Assembly (NCBI GenBank): GCA_964457335.1
Contig: CAYWGD010000002.1
Coordinates: forward strand, 186,001-250,000
Direction of reading: 5' to 3'
Source of the DNA: CAJBVW01 sp964457335
Lineage (GTDB): Bacteria; Myxococcota_A; UBA796; SXON01
DNA length: 64,000 nucleotides
Below the pieces are notes generated by a model. That model was given only the letters and a program-made list of their open reading frames with translations, was not told where the DNA came from and did not search any database. Positions 47,101 through 54,032 of the stretch are shown here, one piece after another (position 1 is the stretch's first letter; every line of letters starts with the position of its first letter). The position numbers and the translations under genes are program-made.

Positions 47101-49562
47101 AGAAGCGCGTCGGCTTCAGCGCCCAGGCCAGGAAGAAGACCCCCGAGGACACGCTCCGCACGAGCGGCGAGATGTCCTCCGAGGAGGTCGATCTCATGAA
47201 GGGCGCGCTCAAGAAGAACCCGCGCTCGGAAGAGAAGCTCCAGGCCGACGGCACGACCAAGGCCGTCGCCAAGCCGGAGCTGACCGACGCCACCGGCAAG
47301 AAGATCAGCAACGGCGAGAACGCGGACGGCACCACCCGCGCGGCGATGACCGAGAAGGAGAAGGCCGCCCTGCTCAAGGGGCACGGCGTGTTGGCGAAGG
47401 ACAACAAGGAAGGCGCCGACATGCGGAAGGTGATCCCCAACGCGTCGGTGGGGAGCTACTTCTCGAAGGACGCCGACGTCGGCTCGCGCAAGGGCAAGAC
47501 CGGCGGCAGCGTCGCGCTCACCCGGAACACCGAGGGCAAGAACGCCGAGGACACGGTCGCCACGCTCGGCCTCGACTACACCGACTCGAGCATCGCCAAC
47601 CGGCCGACGGCGCCCGGCTACAAGAAGAAGAAGGCGATCAGCCCGTTCGCGCAGAAGGACTCCGCGACGGGCGAGGTGACCCTCGCCGACGACGTCGACA
47701 AGAACGGCCTCCACTACATCGACTTCAAGATGACGAAGGAGATGGAGAAGAGCGCCGGCGTGCTCATGAGCCAGGGGCTCATCGACCAGGCGAAGACGAG
47801 CGCGGACCCGCAGGTCGCCGCGATGGGCACCAAGGCCATCGGGCGGGAGAAGGAGGCGCGCGAGGACGCCTACGCCGGCACCGGCGCCACGTCGTCGAAC
47901 GCGTTGCGGCGCAAGCACGGCCCCAAGGCCGGCGAGGAGTTCGAGCCCGACCTCAACCAGGAGCTCATGCTCAAGGGCGGCTTCGAGCTCCAGACCGGCG
48001 CCCAGATGAAGCGCCGGGGGGACGAGGCCGGCAAGGACAAGGTCATCGCCACCCTGGTCGAGAAGGCCGACAAGGACGGCAAGATCGTCAAGGAGTGGGA
48101 GCTCGACGAGAACCTCGATCGGAACGAGCGCGGCCAGTACAAGAACCGCACGGACAAGGCCGAGTCCGATCACCGCGCCACGAAGAAGCAGGCCGGCGAG
48201 GACGACACCGCCCACAAGACCCGCCTCCAGGCGCGCGACGCCACCATCGTCGACCAGCAGAAGGAGGACATGGCGGCGGCCGGCACCAACGGGAACCCCT
48301 TCGAGCCCGGGACGGCCGAGTTCAAGTCCTACAACCGGAAGGCGAAGGAGAAGGCCAAGGCGAAGGCGGACTCCGCCGAGGTGAAGCCCGTGGCGCCCAA
48401 CGGGGACGTCGCGGCCGCCCCGCCGGTCGCGGAGAAGAAGGCGCCCGCAGCCGAGGCGCCGCCCGCGCCGGTCGCGGCCGCCGAGACGGAGGCCAAGGAC
48501 CAGGTGAAGAAGGGCTCGTCGAAGGGCGCGCCCGACACCGAGGCCGCGCCGCCCAAGCAGGTCGAGGCCGTCGCCAAGAACGACGCCAAGACCCCGGCGG
48601 AGGCGGTGGAGAAGCTGCTTTCGCCCGCGGCGAAGGTGAAGCCGCCCAAGGAGTCGAAGCCGCCGAAGGACTTCCCGGAGCCGGCGAACGACACGGTCCA
48701 GGGCAACGGATCGACCCAGGGGGCGAGCACCACGACGGACGGCTCGACGCGCAAGGTCGCCCCGAACCCCGGGCTCCGGAAGGAGCACGAGGGCACGGGC
48801 GTCGAGTACGCCGAGATGAAGGGCGAGGCCTTCGTGAAGGGCGAAGGCGACGCCGCCGACATCGACCCGAACGACGTGAAGCAGGGCTCGCTCGGCGACT
48901 GCTACCTGCTCGGGGGCATGGCGGCGGTGTCCCGCGCGAACCCGGAGCACATCCGGAAGCTCATCAAGGACAACGGCGACGGCACCTACGACGTCACGCT
49001 CTACATCAAGGACAACGCGTGGAGCAGCAAGGGCACCGCGAAGGTGGTGACCGTCGACTCCAAGTTCCCGAGCGGCGACAAGGGGCTGTCCGCCAAGTAC
49101 TCCAAGGCCGGGGACAAGGGGCCGAAGGGCCCGGAGCTCTGGTGCATGCTCATCGAGAAGGCCTGGGCGGTGCACAAGGGCACCTACACGGGCATCGAGG
49201 GTGGCAAGGTGAACGACGACGGCAAGTTCGCCGGCGCCATCGCACTGCTCACGAACCTCCGGGAGGGCTACTACACGCCGGCCTCGATCGGCGACAAGCA
49301 GCTCGCCCAGATGATCGCCGACGCGCTCTCCCAGAAGAAGCCGGTGGCCTGCGACTCCAAGAACCTCGACAAGGAGCCGCCCGACCTGAAGGCCGCGGCG
49401 GACGCGGCCGGCGTGGTCGGCAACCACGCCTACGCGCCCAAGTCGGTGGACCTCGCGGCCATGACGATCGAGCTCCAGAACCCCTGGGGCAGCTCCCACG
49501 TGTCCGGGCTGAAGATCGCCGATTTCAAGCGCTTCTACCGCGGCCTGCGGATCGGGTCCTGA
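41187..49562 (+). CDS. giant multidomain protein with eCIS-associated helical region and C-terminal calpain-type protease
   Basis: The product is 2791 aa. ATG 41187 has GGAAG upstream; the frame stays open further upstream only as a shadow of the aldolase and EEP genes. Parts, in order: N-terminal motif ARRAAGAAGNDFVSDMV (about residues 48-64); Gly/Asn/Ser-rich region (60-440) with a 16-residue GASVS repeat; coiled coil (about 670-810); long amphipathic helices (about 813-1252: SWWDRVKDAVASAFEAL, ILKLAGIPPEEFYAVIGKAE, LLAKLLGLGGLGAKI) like those of DUF4157/eCIS-associated proteins; a globular segment (1285-1790); a Lys-rich region; and a calpain-like C2 protease with Cys2572 (QGSLGDCYLL), His2747 (GNHAYA) and Asn2765 (QNPWGS). 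No HExxH and no signal peptide. A secreted effector or toxin is likely. Confidence 0.85.
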   Translation: MARSKQVARDRNLPAGPDQDALARIPGLNRRNGPALPQGDGPLTANGARRAAGAAGNDFVSDMVGGRREGPRGGNGVQINADVATGGNGGQSSLQVSGNLQVGGLQIGGNLRVGGGRGANGGGSGGNGAGNGPANGARANGPSPESAPRANETAARGPAGPTTGGGGGNGGAPGAPAGANGMGGGNGGAPDDVLAVGGFQMRTAGGTAGGGSNAPAAPSGAGGPPAGGGAGAPGGGGSAGGGAGRGGARGGGGNGRGGRGGLSVSVSGGGISASISQDGASVSAGNVSAAVSGSGASVSAGGNTASVSADGASVSTPNVSGSVSSQGASVSAQGSGGSASVAVAGGGGAAAVTVGGGSAETAAPTTAAGTSRAGGTTGVGTAARTGTGGSSGNAAGGSRAPRGGTSGGGGGAQGGGGRAGGGGGGGASQAPAAPVQVGNSDSAQGAMNEFLGSSPTQQVKMWTSVGGAVDAGIQKDAQSIQDAAPELHATMGGGGQEPEADDRKTEVKAGQGKIDDKKVSPDAPKLKAEPTVVPPAPKVSGARAMSGITAETPIEQKQARAAETIAAMPTTMDGVPTSPGPAPKVPLAGDADPAKAEANRADADAQVQQGASDLRAAVENGRGPDAVQPKVFDEANKVRKLVDAKVDATKPVDPLQKYMQLGPPADVEGAIDEQQQAVMDAAMGEARGKIDEAVSTRDADSRREIDNANAEAERMRADAESSQQDAVGRARGEITDAREETLREQERAVAELNSEATSKQSQEVAAIHARVAQDEAKIDDAYSKAESDVEKQIQEGEKDAEEEKRKAEEASKKRSWWDRVKDAVASAFEALTDAINGILNAVRDAVKGILDGVKKLATDLIDAASKWITDKLKAFGDWLKSAVTALLGSVFPELAKALNEAIDFLVNEACQAVEQLANQLKEGIAALCDKIAGALDAIIGAFQAAVSFAMTLAEAAMTGNWAKVGQIILEGILKLAGIPPEEFYAVIGKAEGTIGKIVENPGGFLGNCLDAVGQGFGQFSDNFLDHLQNGFLSWMTGTMGEAGIQMPATLDLAGIFDLVIQVTGLTKDHLREKAVEHLGEENVERFEFVWGFVESALEGGWGGLWEHVEGYLGGLWDDVIGTIQNFLMEKIIKSAVLKIASMFNPVGAIVQAIMTAWNLYEFLRDQIQRIFGVVRAVVDSISDIANGNIGGAADMIENALGNLVPVAIDLLAKLLGLGGLGAKIKEVVGGVRAKIDQAIDKMIEKVKGLFKGGGKGKDKDEEPAAADPAAAAGEQAPDRAQEGATPNGLFTFESGSLLGRDPTLGAVSFKITGTGRVKNDKGELTEGQINSAKADAVQAATSAVGKAVNANGVTGVSGQLGVLSDQAKVSAARNVSGLGLTLDALTISGIVLPPEVQQALDQRAASNIVDEPLGFQAGGENHRLWIAAQGNNVVAMVASTPMSVKDRIEGWRAILREKTPEERRAAGSAIGRAIALERAVASVAADVKAGTKTQQDLDIKKGELAGALGELFNVLPEHAAAEALDPELTLTGNNFKNFERQFLAIANQVGMANPQAEAQRVWLQVVRGLLASQETVARADKDPATQRTDLENKAFQDVLKTFDPVVAALSPAMEKLTAGQDTWSFWSGRPAMAMAIRSGGVALEGSALGKVFSDISLRATPSIQLWAALSRAYANFAAENMEKRTYLGFVGTGSSTNQSVFNKIEQPAFNVAAESIGFTPRLTFFACAVKLTDQNTPDDRFVAVPGRPGTYGQGDRGSMVSLAESKNKERVEEFERLLAAGATKDQAADAVGPNWVKGSPLPGNSQRVANGAVDVAASPPGLTPPAVVPGVGNGQGQVPARSVGAQDADRKGQLEQPVPVPTNQSGRPGTSSGQGGGNGEVQNTSGVGFGHDNSVSSQTGGVNNVQTSKTAVSKYAVSDAPAGWRERVVRSVPSETVNADDPGHTYHILDDGSVVSESRPMLVDARTSDKTKKRVGFSAQARKKTPEDTLRTSGEMSSEEVDLMKGALKKNPRSEEKLQADGTTKAVAKPELTDATGKKISNGENADGTTRAAMTEKEKAALLKGHGVLAKDNKEGADMRKVIPNASVGSYFSKDADVGSRKGKTGGSVALTRNTEGKNAEDTVATLGLDYTDSSIANRPTAPGYKKKKAISPFAQKDSATGEVTLADDVDKNGLHYIDFKMTKEMEKSAGVLMSQGLIDQAKTSADPQVAAMGTKAIGREKEAREDAYAGTGATSSNALRRKHGPKAGEEFEPDLNQELMLKGGFELQTGAQMKRRGDEAGKDKVIATLVEKADKDGKIVKEWELDENLDRNERGQYKNRTDKAESDHRATKKQAGEDDTAHKTRLQARDATIVDQQKEDMAAAGTNGNPFEPGTAEFKSYNRKAKEKAKAKADSAEVKPVAPNGDVAAAPPVAEKKAPAAEAPPAPVAAAETEAKDQVKKGSSKGAPDTEAAPPKQVEAVAKNDAKTPAEAVEKLLSPAAKVKPPKESKPPKDFPEPANDTVQGNGSTQGASTTTDGSTRKVAPNPGLRKEHEGTGVEYAEMKGEAFVKGEGDAADIDPNDVKQGSLGDCYLLGGMAAVSRANPEHIRKLIKDNGDGTYDVTLYIKDNAWSSKGTAKVVTVDSKFPSGDKGLSAKYSKAGDKGPKGPELWCMLIEKAWAVHKGTYTGIEGGKVNDDGKFAGAIALLTNLREGYYTPASIGDKQLAQMIADALSQKKPVACDSKNLDKEPPDLKAAADAAGVVGNHAYAPKSVDLAAMTIELQNPWGSSHVSGLKIADFKRFYRGLRIGS
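42021..42179 (+). repeat. 48-bp repeats encoding GASVS units
   Basis: Units start at 42021, 42069, 42117 and 42165 with exact 48-bp spacing, each encoding GASVS plus a variable eleven residues. The protein stretch of Gly, Ala, Ser, Val and Thr with alternate hydrophobic residues suggests a beta-helix or fibre-like stalk inside the giant protein. Confidence 0.8.
46587..46859 (-). CDS. possible antisense gene inside the giant gene
   Basis: A 90 aa frame from ATG 46859 to TAG 46587. Unlike the other antisense frames, it has the look of a folded protein: five Trp, the pattern FELTFAVSVLGADGARRDLTLTIP with alternating hydrophobic residues, then PGRARRDIDRAVRDALGIPW. Opposite it, the giant protein is low-complexity Gly/Gln/Pro/Val and its third codon positions are less GC-rich than nearby. 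No clear ribosome binding site is seen. It could be an embedded gene, an inserted gene read through on the plus strand, or chance. Confidence 0.25.
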   Translation of the reverse strand: MTEADAARVLDFSVPTPLPGGGSWTARLVGWDWYRLFELTFAVSVLGADGARRDLTLTIPDPGDDGWGREPGRARRDIDRAVRDALGIPW

Positions 49563-49563
49563 C

Positions 49564-49596
49564 GCGCCGGCGCACGTCGGGCCCGCCGGCCGGCGC
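49564..49596 (+). terminator. GC-rich hairpin after the giant gene
   Basis: GCGCCGGC (49564-49571) and GCCGGCGC (49589-49596) form a perfect 8-bp stem with a 17-base loop, starting right after the TGA at 49560-49562. No U-tract follows. Possible terminator of the giant gene. Confidence 0.35.
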
Positions 49597-49637
49597 GCCT
49601 GCGCTACGCTTGCGCGTCAGGGGATAGACGGCTTCGA

Positions 49638-50549
49638 ATGGCGGTGGAACTCTTCGCGCTCGGCACGGTCGACGGGGTCGCGGTCCGCGCGGCGCCCGTC
49701 CGCGGCGTCGTGTGGGACCGGGGCGCGCTCGTCCGCCTCGACGAGGGCGAGGTCGCCTGGGACCTGCCCGCCGAGCGGCCGCCGCTCCTCGCCGCGGCCG
49801 GGCGGCGCCTGTACGTGGCGGCGGACGAGTGGCTCGCGTGTGTCGACCTGCGATCCGGCGCCGAGGTCTGGGCCGTGGAGCTGGGAGCGCCCCCCACGGC
49901 CCTCGAAGCCCGCGCGGAGGGCGTCACCGTCGCGGCGGAGGGAGGCCTCACCTCGTACGACCCGCACGGGCGGCTCCTCTCCCTCGTCCCGGTGGAGGGC
50001 CCGTGCCGGGCCATCCGGTCCGTCGGCGCGGGCCGCTACGTGGCGACGCCGCGCGGCATCTACCGCCTCCTTCCGAACGAGCGCCCCGCGATGTTGTACG
50101 CGTGCGCCCCCTCGGCGCTCCACGACCGGGACGGCGCGCTCCAGGCGCTCGCCCAGGGCCCGGGCGGCACCGTGCTGGTCGAAGACGAGGGCCTCCCGCT
50201 GGTGTGGCGCTTCCCGGACGCGGAGGGCCATCACCTCGCGCCGTGGGGGCGCGTGGAGTGGGCCGTGGCGCCCCGGTCGGGGAGGGGCGGCGTGTGGGTG
50301 GTCGACCGCCGGATCCAGACCCGATGGCAGGTTCCGTTGCCCGGCGTGGCGCTCGGCCTCGCGGTCGTGGGGCGAAGCGTGGCCGTGCTCGTCGACGACG
50401 ACGGCCCGGTACTCGCGCTGACACATCCTGATGTATCGCGGCCGCTCCTGCTCGCGCTGGACGGCGGAGAGGCGCTACACGGAGAGGGGAGCACCCTCTA
50501 CGTGAGAAATGGAGGAGGCACCACCATGTTCCGCATACGGGAGGCCTGA
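49638..50549 (+). CDS. beta-propeller-like protein of unknown function
   Basis: A 303 aa cytosolic protein with no signal peptide. Short beta-strand repeats of the PQQ/WD type recur: RLYVAADEWLACVDLRSGAEVWAVEL, GVTVAAEGGLTSYDPHGRLLSLVPV, GRYVATPRGIYRLLPN, GGVWVVDRRIQTRWQVPLPG, SVAVLVDDDGPVLALTH. A five- to seven-bladed propeller is likely. It follows the giant gene by 75 bases and overlaps the next gene by one base. It might be an accessory or immunity factor for the giant protein, but only position supports this. Confidence 0.7.
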   Translation: MAVELFALGTVDGVAVRAAPVRGVVWDRGALVRLDEGEVAWDLPAERPPLLAAAGRRLYVAADEWLACVDLRSGAEVWAVELGAPPTALEARAEGVTVAAEGGLTSYDPHGRLLSLVPVEGPCRAIRSVGAGRYVATPRGIYRLLPNERPAMLYACAPSALHDRDGALQALAQGPGGTVLVEDEGLPLVWRFPDAEGHHLAPWGRVEWAVAPRSGRGGVWVVDRRIQTRWQVPLPGVALGLAVVGRSVAVLVDDDGPVLALTHPDVSRPLLLALDGGEALHGEGSTLYVRNGGGTTMFRIREA

Positions 50550-51250
50550 TGTTGACGCTCGACCAGCACTTCGCCTCCGGGTACCTGCCGGCCCTCATCG
50601 GCTCCTACTTCAACGTCGCACAGCTCCTCAGCCAGAACGCGGCCGCGGACGAGCCGGCCCTGCGCGCCGTCGTCACCGAGGAGGTCCCGCGCCTCCGCCA
50701 GACGGGGGAGCGGGTCAAGGAGAACGTGCGGATGGTGCAGGCGCTCGCCGAGCTCGCCGGCTTCGCGCCTCCGCCCCCGCCGCGGGTGCCGGAGGAGTAC
50801 TACACGTGGTTCGAGGCCGTCCACGCGGGGTTCCGCGCGACGCTCGTGACCCATCACCGCTCGGAGGTGACCCAGCTCTTCGGGCACCGCGTGGGGGACA
50901 TCCTCTGCTCGTGGAACGTCGCGCTGGTCACGGTCCGCCTGCTCATCGCCGACCCCGGCTCGCCGATCCTCGAGCAGCAGCTGGCCACGCTCCGGGAGGA
51001 CCTGCGGGGGACCGCGGACGCCCTGCGGATCACCGCGCGGCACCCGAACCTGCCGCCCGCGCTGTTCCCGCTCGGCGAGCTCCTCGTCACGGCCGTCGAC
51101 GAGCTGCTCGGGCTCCCGCTCTCCGACGCGGGGACGGGCGAGCTCGCCCTGGCCGGGCAGCGCCTGAACGAGCGGATGCGCGAGCTATCGGTAGCCCTCC
51201 GTCACGCGGAGGACGCGCTCCGCGCGGGCGGGGGCGTGGCGGACGCCTGA
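50549..51250 (+). CDS. helical protein of unknown function
   Basis: A 233 aa protein, almost all helical by composition, with no motif I recognise. Notable segments: FASGYLPALIGSYFNVAQLLSQNA near the start, EEVPRLRQTGERVKENVRMVQALAELAGF, EYYTWFEAVHAGFRATLVTHHRSEVTQLFGHRVGDI, and a C-terminal QRLNERMRELSVALRHAEDAL. It overlaps the upstream gene by one base (TGATG), so the two are co-translated and probably work together. It ends 24 bases before the glucokinase stop at a TGATACA palindrome. Confidence 0.75.
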   Translation: MLTLDQHFASGYLPALIGSYFNVAQLLSQNAAADEPALRAVVTEEVPRLRQTGERVKENVRMVQALAELAGFAPPPPPRVPEEYYTWFEAVHAGFRATLVTHHRSEVTQLFGHRVGDILCSWNVALVTVRLLIADPGSPILEQQLATLREDLRGTADALRITARHPNLPPALFPLGELLVTAVDELLGLPLSDAGTGELALAGQRLNERMRELSVALRHAEDALRAGGGVADA

Positions 51251-51257
51251 TACGTCG

Positions 51258-51278
51258 CTGATACAGGACCTGTATCAG
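51258..51278. terminator. TGATACA palindrome at convergent gene ends
   Basis: CTGATACAGG-A-CCTGTATCAG is a perfect 10-bp inverted repeat between the helical protein and glucokinase genes. Its right arm contains the glucokinase stop codon. It probably stops transcription from both sides, or is a protein-binding site; the same TGATACA core is found in other gaps nearby. Confidence 0.6.
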
Positions 51279-52195
51279 TCGCGGATGCGCAGGGCCTCGG
51301 CGGCGGCCCCGAGGAGCCCGAGCCCGGGGTGGAGCACCACCGACACGGGCACGTCGCGGATGGCGGCGCCCAGCTTGCCCTTCGCGAGGAAGCGCGCGCG
51401 GAAGTCGCCGGCCCGCAGCGCGTCGAGGAGGCGCGGCGCGATGCCGCCGCAGAGGAAAACGCCGCCCAGCGCGAGCACCCGGAGCGCCATGTTGCCCGCC
51501 TCCGCGCCGTAGAGCGAGCAGAACCACGCCACCGCCTCGGGGTCCTCGGCGGTGACGCGCGCGGGCGCCTCGTGGGTGTCCATCCAGGGGGGGCATTCCT
51601 CGCCGCGCTCGGCGTGGAGGAAGCGGGAGAGGTTCACGAGGCCCGGCCCGCTCAGCACGTCCTCCCAGGAGGCGCGCCCATTGCGGCCGAACAGCCACGC
51701 CGCGAGCCGGAGCTCGCGCGCGTCGGCGGGGCCGAAGTCGGCGTGCCCGCCCTCGCCGGGGATGACGGTGTCGCCCACGACGTAGGCCTCCCCGAGGCCG
51801 GTCCCGGCGCCGAGCACGGCCTGCGGCGCGCCGGGGACGGGGTCGCCGCCCGACAGCAGCGCTGTGTCACCCGGCCCGAGCAGGGAGATTCCTCGCGCGG
51901 CCGCGTGGAAGTCGTTGATCACGCGCACGGGGCAGCCCAGCGCGGCGCCGAGGGCCGGGCCGTCCACCACCCACGGCAGGTTCGTGGTCACGCAGCGCTG
52001 CCCGACCACCGGCCCCGCGACCGCGAAGCACGCCCGGTCGGCACGCACGCCGGCGGCCGCCGACCAGGCCTGCAGCGGCCCCTCCAGGCCGGCCCAGTCG
52101 GCGCTCGCATAGCTGCGCTCGGCCATGAGCTTTCCGCCTTCCCACAACGCGATTCGCGTGTTGGTCCCCCCGATGTCGCCGCACAGGATCCGCAT
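51275..52195 (-). CDS. glk: glucokinase
   Basis: A 306 aa bacterial glucokinase of the ROK-less Glk family, phosphorylating glucose to glucose 6-phosphate with ATP. The start MRILCGDIGGTNTRIALWEGGK carries the phosphate-1 motif (DIGGTNTR). INDFHAAARGI has the catalytic Asp, VLGAGTGLGEAYVV is the adenosine/phosphate motif, and PGEGGHADFGP is the glucose-binding segment. VFLCGGIAPRLL completes the signature. I chose ATG 52195 because family members begin there; the frame is open further upstream. It is divergent from the HEAT-repeat operon. Confidence 0.94.
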   Translation of the reverse strand: MRILCGDIGGTNTRIALWEGGKLMAERSYASADWAGLEGPLQAWSAAAGVRADRACFAVAGPVVGQRCVTTNLPWVVDGPALGAALGCPVRVINDFHAAARGISLLGPGDTALLSGGDPVPGAPQAVLGAGTGLGEAYVVGDTVIPGEGGHADFGPADARELRLAAWLFGRNGRASWEDVLSGPGLVNLSRFLHAERGEECPPWMDTHEAPARVTAEDPEAVAWFCSLYGAEAGNMALRVLALGGVFLCGGIAPRLLDALRAGDFRARFLAKGKLGAAIRDVPVSVVLHPGLGLLGAAAEALRIRD

Positions 52196-52301
52196 CCTCC
52201 GGACGTACCGCGCCACGCGGGCCCGGCAAGCCGTCGGACGGCGCGAAAGGCTGGTTTCTGGCCATCCTGTGTCGGGGGGCGTCGTGCTATCCTCCCGCGC
52301 C

Positions 52302-54032
52302 ATGGAGACCCCCCTCCCGACCGAGCCCGGGATCGAGTCGAGCCCGCCGGACGACGGCGAGCTCCGTCTCGGGAGCAGCGAGCGTGGCGCGGCGGCGAAC
52401 GGCGTCATCCTCGCGCTCACCCGCGCGGCGCGGTCGTTCCTCCTGTACGATCCGGCGAACGAGGCGATCCGCCACTTCCTCGGGGCGTTGCGCGAGGCTG
52501 TGGACGGCTACCTCGCCACCTACGGGGAGCTCCCGCTGGTCGTGCGGCCCTTCGAGCTCGTGGTGTACGGCGAGATCGTGTACCTCGACCGGGACCGCGA
52601 GCGCTCGCTCGCCTTCCGGCTGTACCGCGACGGCGTGCGCCGCATCACGCTCCAGCCGGCGCTCTCCTGGCACGAGCTGCTCAAGCTCCTCGAGATCCTC
52701 TCCATCCGCTACACCGGCGTCCGGCAGGCGGAGGACGACATGGTCGTGCTCCTCTGGAAGGCGGGGTTCGCCAACATCCAGCTCGAGGCGGTGGAAGGCT
52801 TCGTGCCGGAGGAGGAGCTCGGGGACAGCGGGTCGGCCCCGTCGGGGAGTGGGCACGGCGGCCACGTGGACGCGCCCCCGGACTTCGACCTCCCGCCGCC
52901 GCCCCTCGGTCCGCTCGGGCCGCTGAGGTACCGCGCGCTCACCGAGGCGGAGCTCGCTCGGATCCAGGACGAGGACAGCACCCAGGCGCTGCCGGCGCTG
53001 TGTGTGCGGCTGGTGGCGGAGCTCCTCCGCGTCGTGGCGGATCCCACCGAGCCCATGACGCTCGCGGAGGTGATCCCGCAGCTCCGCGAGATCCGCGACT
53101 TCCTGCTCGCCGAGGGGCTGCTCGGGGCGGTGCTCGAGACCGTCCGCCTGCTCGCGGCGGCCCAGCTCGACCGGCAGGGCGACGCGCTCGAGCGCGACTC
53201 GTTCCTCGCGTCGTTCGGCGACGCGCGGGCCGTCGGCCGGCTCCTGCACAGCGTGCCGCGCGACGCGACGGCGGCGCCGCCGGACATGGTCGAGCTCCTC
53301 GACTCGCTCCCCGGCAACCACCTACGCACGGTGCTCGCGGTGCTGGAGACGGAGCGCGGCGAGGCGAGCCGTCGCGTCGCGCGGTCGCTCATCGAGCGGT
53401 ACGTGCCGCAGAACGGCGGCTGGATCGTGGAGCAGCTCGGCAGCCTCGACGCGGCCATCGCGGTGGAGCTGCTCCGCGCCCTGGTCGCGGCGGACCCGGC
53501 CCGGGCGCTGGACGGCGTGCAGGCCGTCGCCGCCCGCCCGGAGCTCGAGCTCCAGCTCGAGGCCCTGCACGTGCTCGACGCCACCCCCCTCGGCCCGGTC
53601 AGCACCCGCCTCCTCCTCGCGTACGCCGCCGGCGCCAACGAGGAGGTCCGCATCCGCGCCCTGGACCAGCTGGGACGGCGCGGCGTGCGGGTCGCGTTCG
53701 GGCCGGTCGCCGAGCGGGTGAAGCGCGAGGCCGCCCTCCGCCTCGGCAACCGCGAGGCCGAGGCGGCCGGGGAGGCGCTCGCGCGCATGGATCCCGGGCG
53801 CGCGCTCGACCTGTTCCGGGAATGGCTCAAGCCGCGGGGCTTCTTCAGCGGGATCCTCCCCGGGCAGACGACGCTCCAGTGGGTAGGCGTGTCCGGGCTC
53901 GTCCACATCCCGGGCGACGAGGCCGAGTCCCTCATCAAGCACGTGGCCGACCGGGCGGGCACCGACCTCGCGCGCCACTGCACCGCCTGCATGGTGAAGC
54001 GGCGCCGCCTCTCCCGTGGAGCCACGTCGTGA
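52302..54032 (+). CDS. HEAT-like repeat protein of unknown function
   Basis: A 576 aa cytosolic protein. The N-terminal segment (residues 25-170) includes RAARSFLLYDPANEAIRHFLGALREAVDGYL and VYGEIVYLDRDRERSLAFRLYRDGVRRI. A Pro/Gly-rich linker near 185-215 leads to repeated helix pairs (LLRALVAADPARALDGVQAVAA, EVRIRALDQLGRRGVRVAF, RDATAAPPDMVELLDSLPG) that look like HEAT repeats. Its stop overlaps the GTG start of the HD-domain gene. Both share a plan of 'response to lifetime values' (LYDPANEAIR versus HSPDNHAFDNP), so they may be partners in one signalling module. No catalytic motif was seen. Confidence 0.7.
   Translation: METPLPTEPGIESSPPDDGELRLGSSERGAAANGVILALTRAARSFLLYDPANEAIRHFLGALREAVDGYLATYGELPLVVRPFELVVYGEIVYLDRDRERSLAFRLYRDGVRRITLQPALSWHELLKLLEILSIRYTGVRQAEDDMVVLLWKAGFANIQLEAVEGFVPEEELGDSGSAPSGSGHGGHVDAPPDFDLPPPPLGPLGPLRYRALTEAELARIQDEDSTQALPALCVRLVAELLRVVADPTEPMTLAEVIPQLREIRDFLLAEGLLGAVLETVRLLAAAQLDRQGDALERDSFLASFGDARAVGRLLHSVPRDATAAPPDMVELLDSLPGNHLRTVLAVLETERGEASRRVARSLIERYVPQNGGWIVEQLGSLDAAIAVELLRALVAADPARALDGVQAVAARPELELQLEALHVLDATPLGPVSTRLLLAYAAGANEEVRIRALDQLGRRGVRVAFGPVAERVKREAALRLGNREAEAAGEALARMDPGRALDLFREWLKPRGFFSGILPGQTTLQWVGVSGLVHIPGDEAESLIKHVADRAGTDLARHCTACMVKRRRLSRGATS

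Noticed and set aside
46866..49499. 877 aa open frame on the minus strand opposite the Lys-rich and calpain parts
   Set aside because: Composition is Leu/Arg/Gly/Val mirror of Lys/Glu/Ala codons; no start signal, no motif.
49562..51250. Contractile injection system structural genes near the giant gene
   Set aside because: No sheath, tube, baseplate, spike or AAA+ assembly ATPase was found; the nearby genes are a propeller-like protein and a helical protein.
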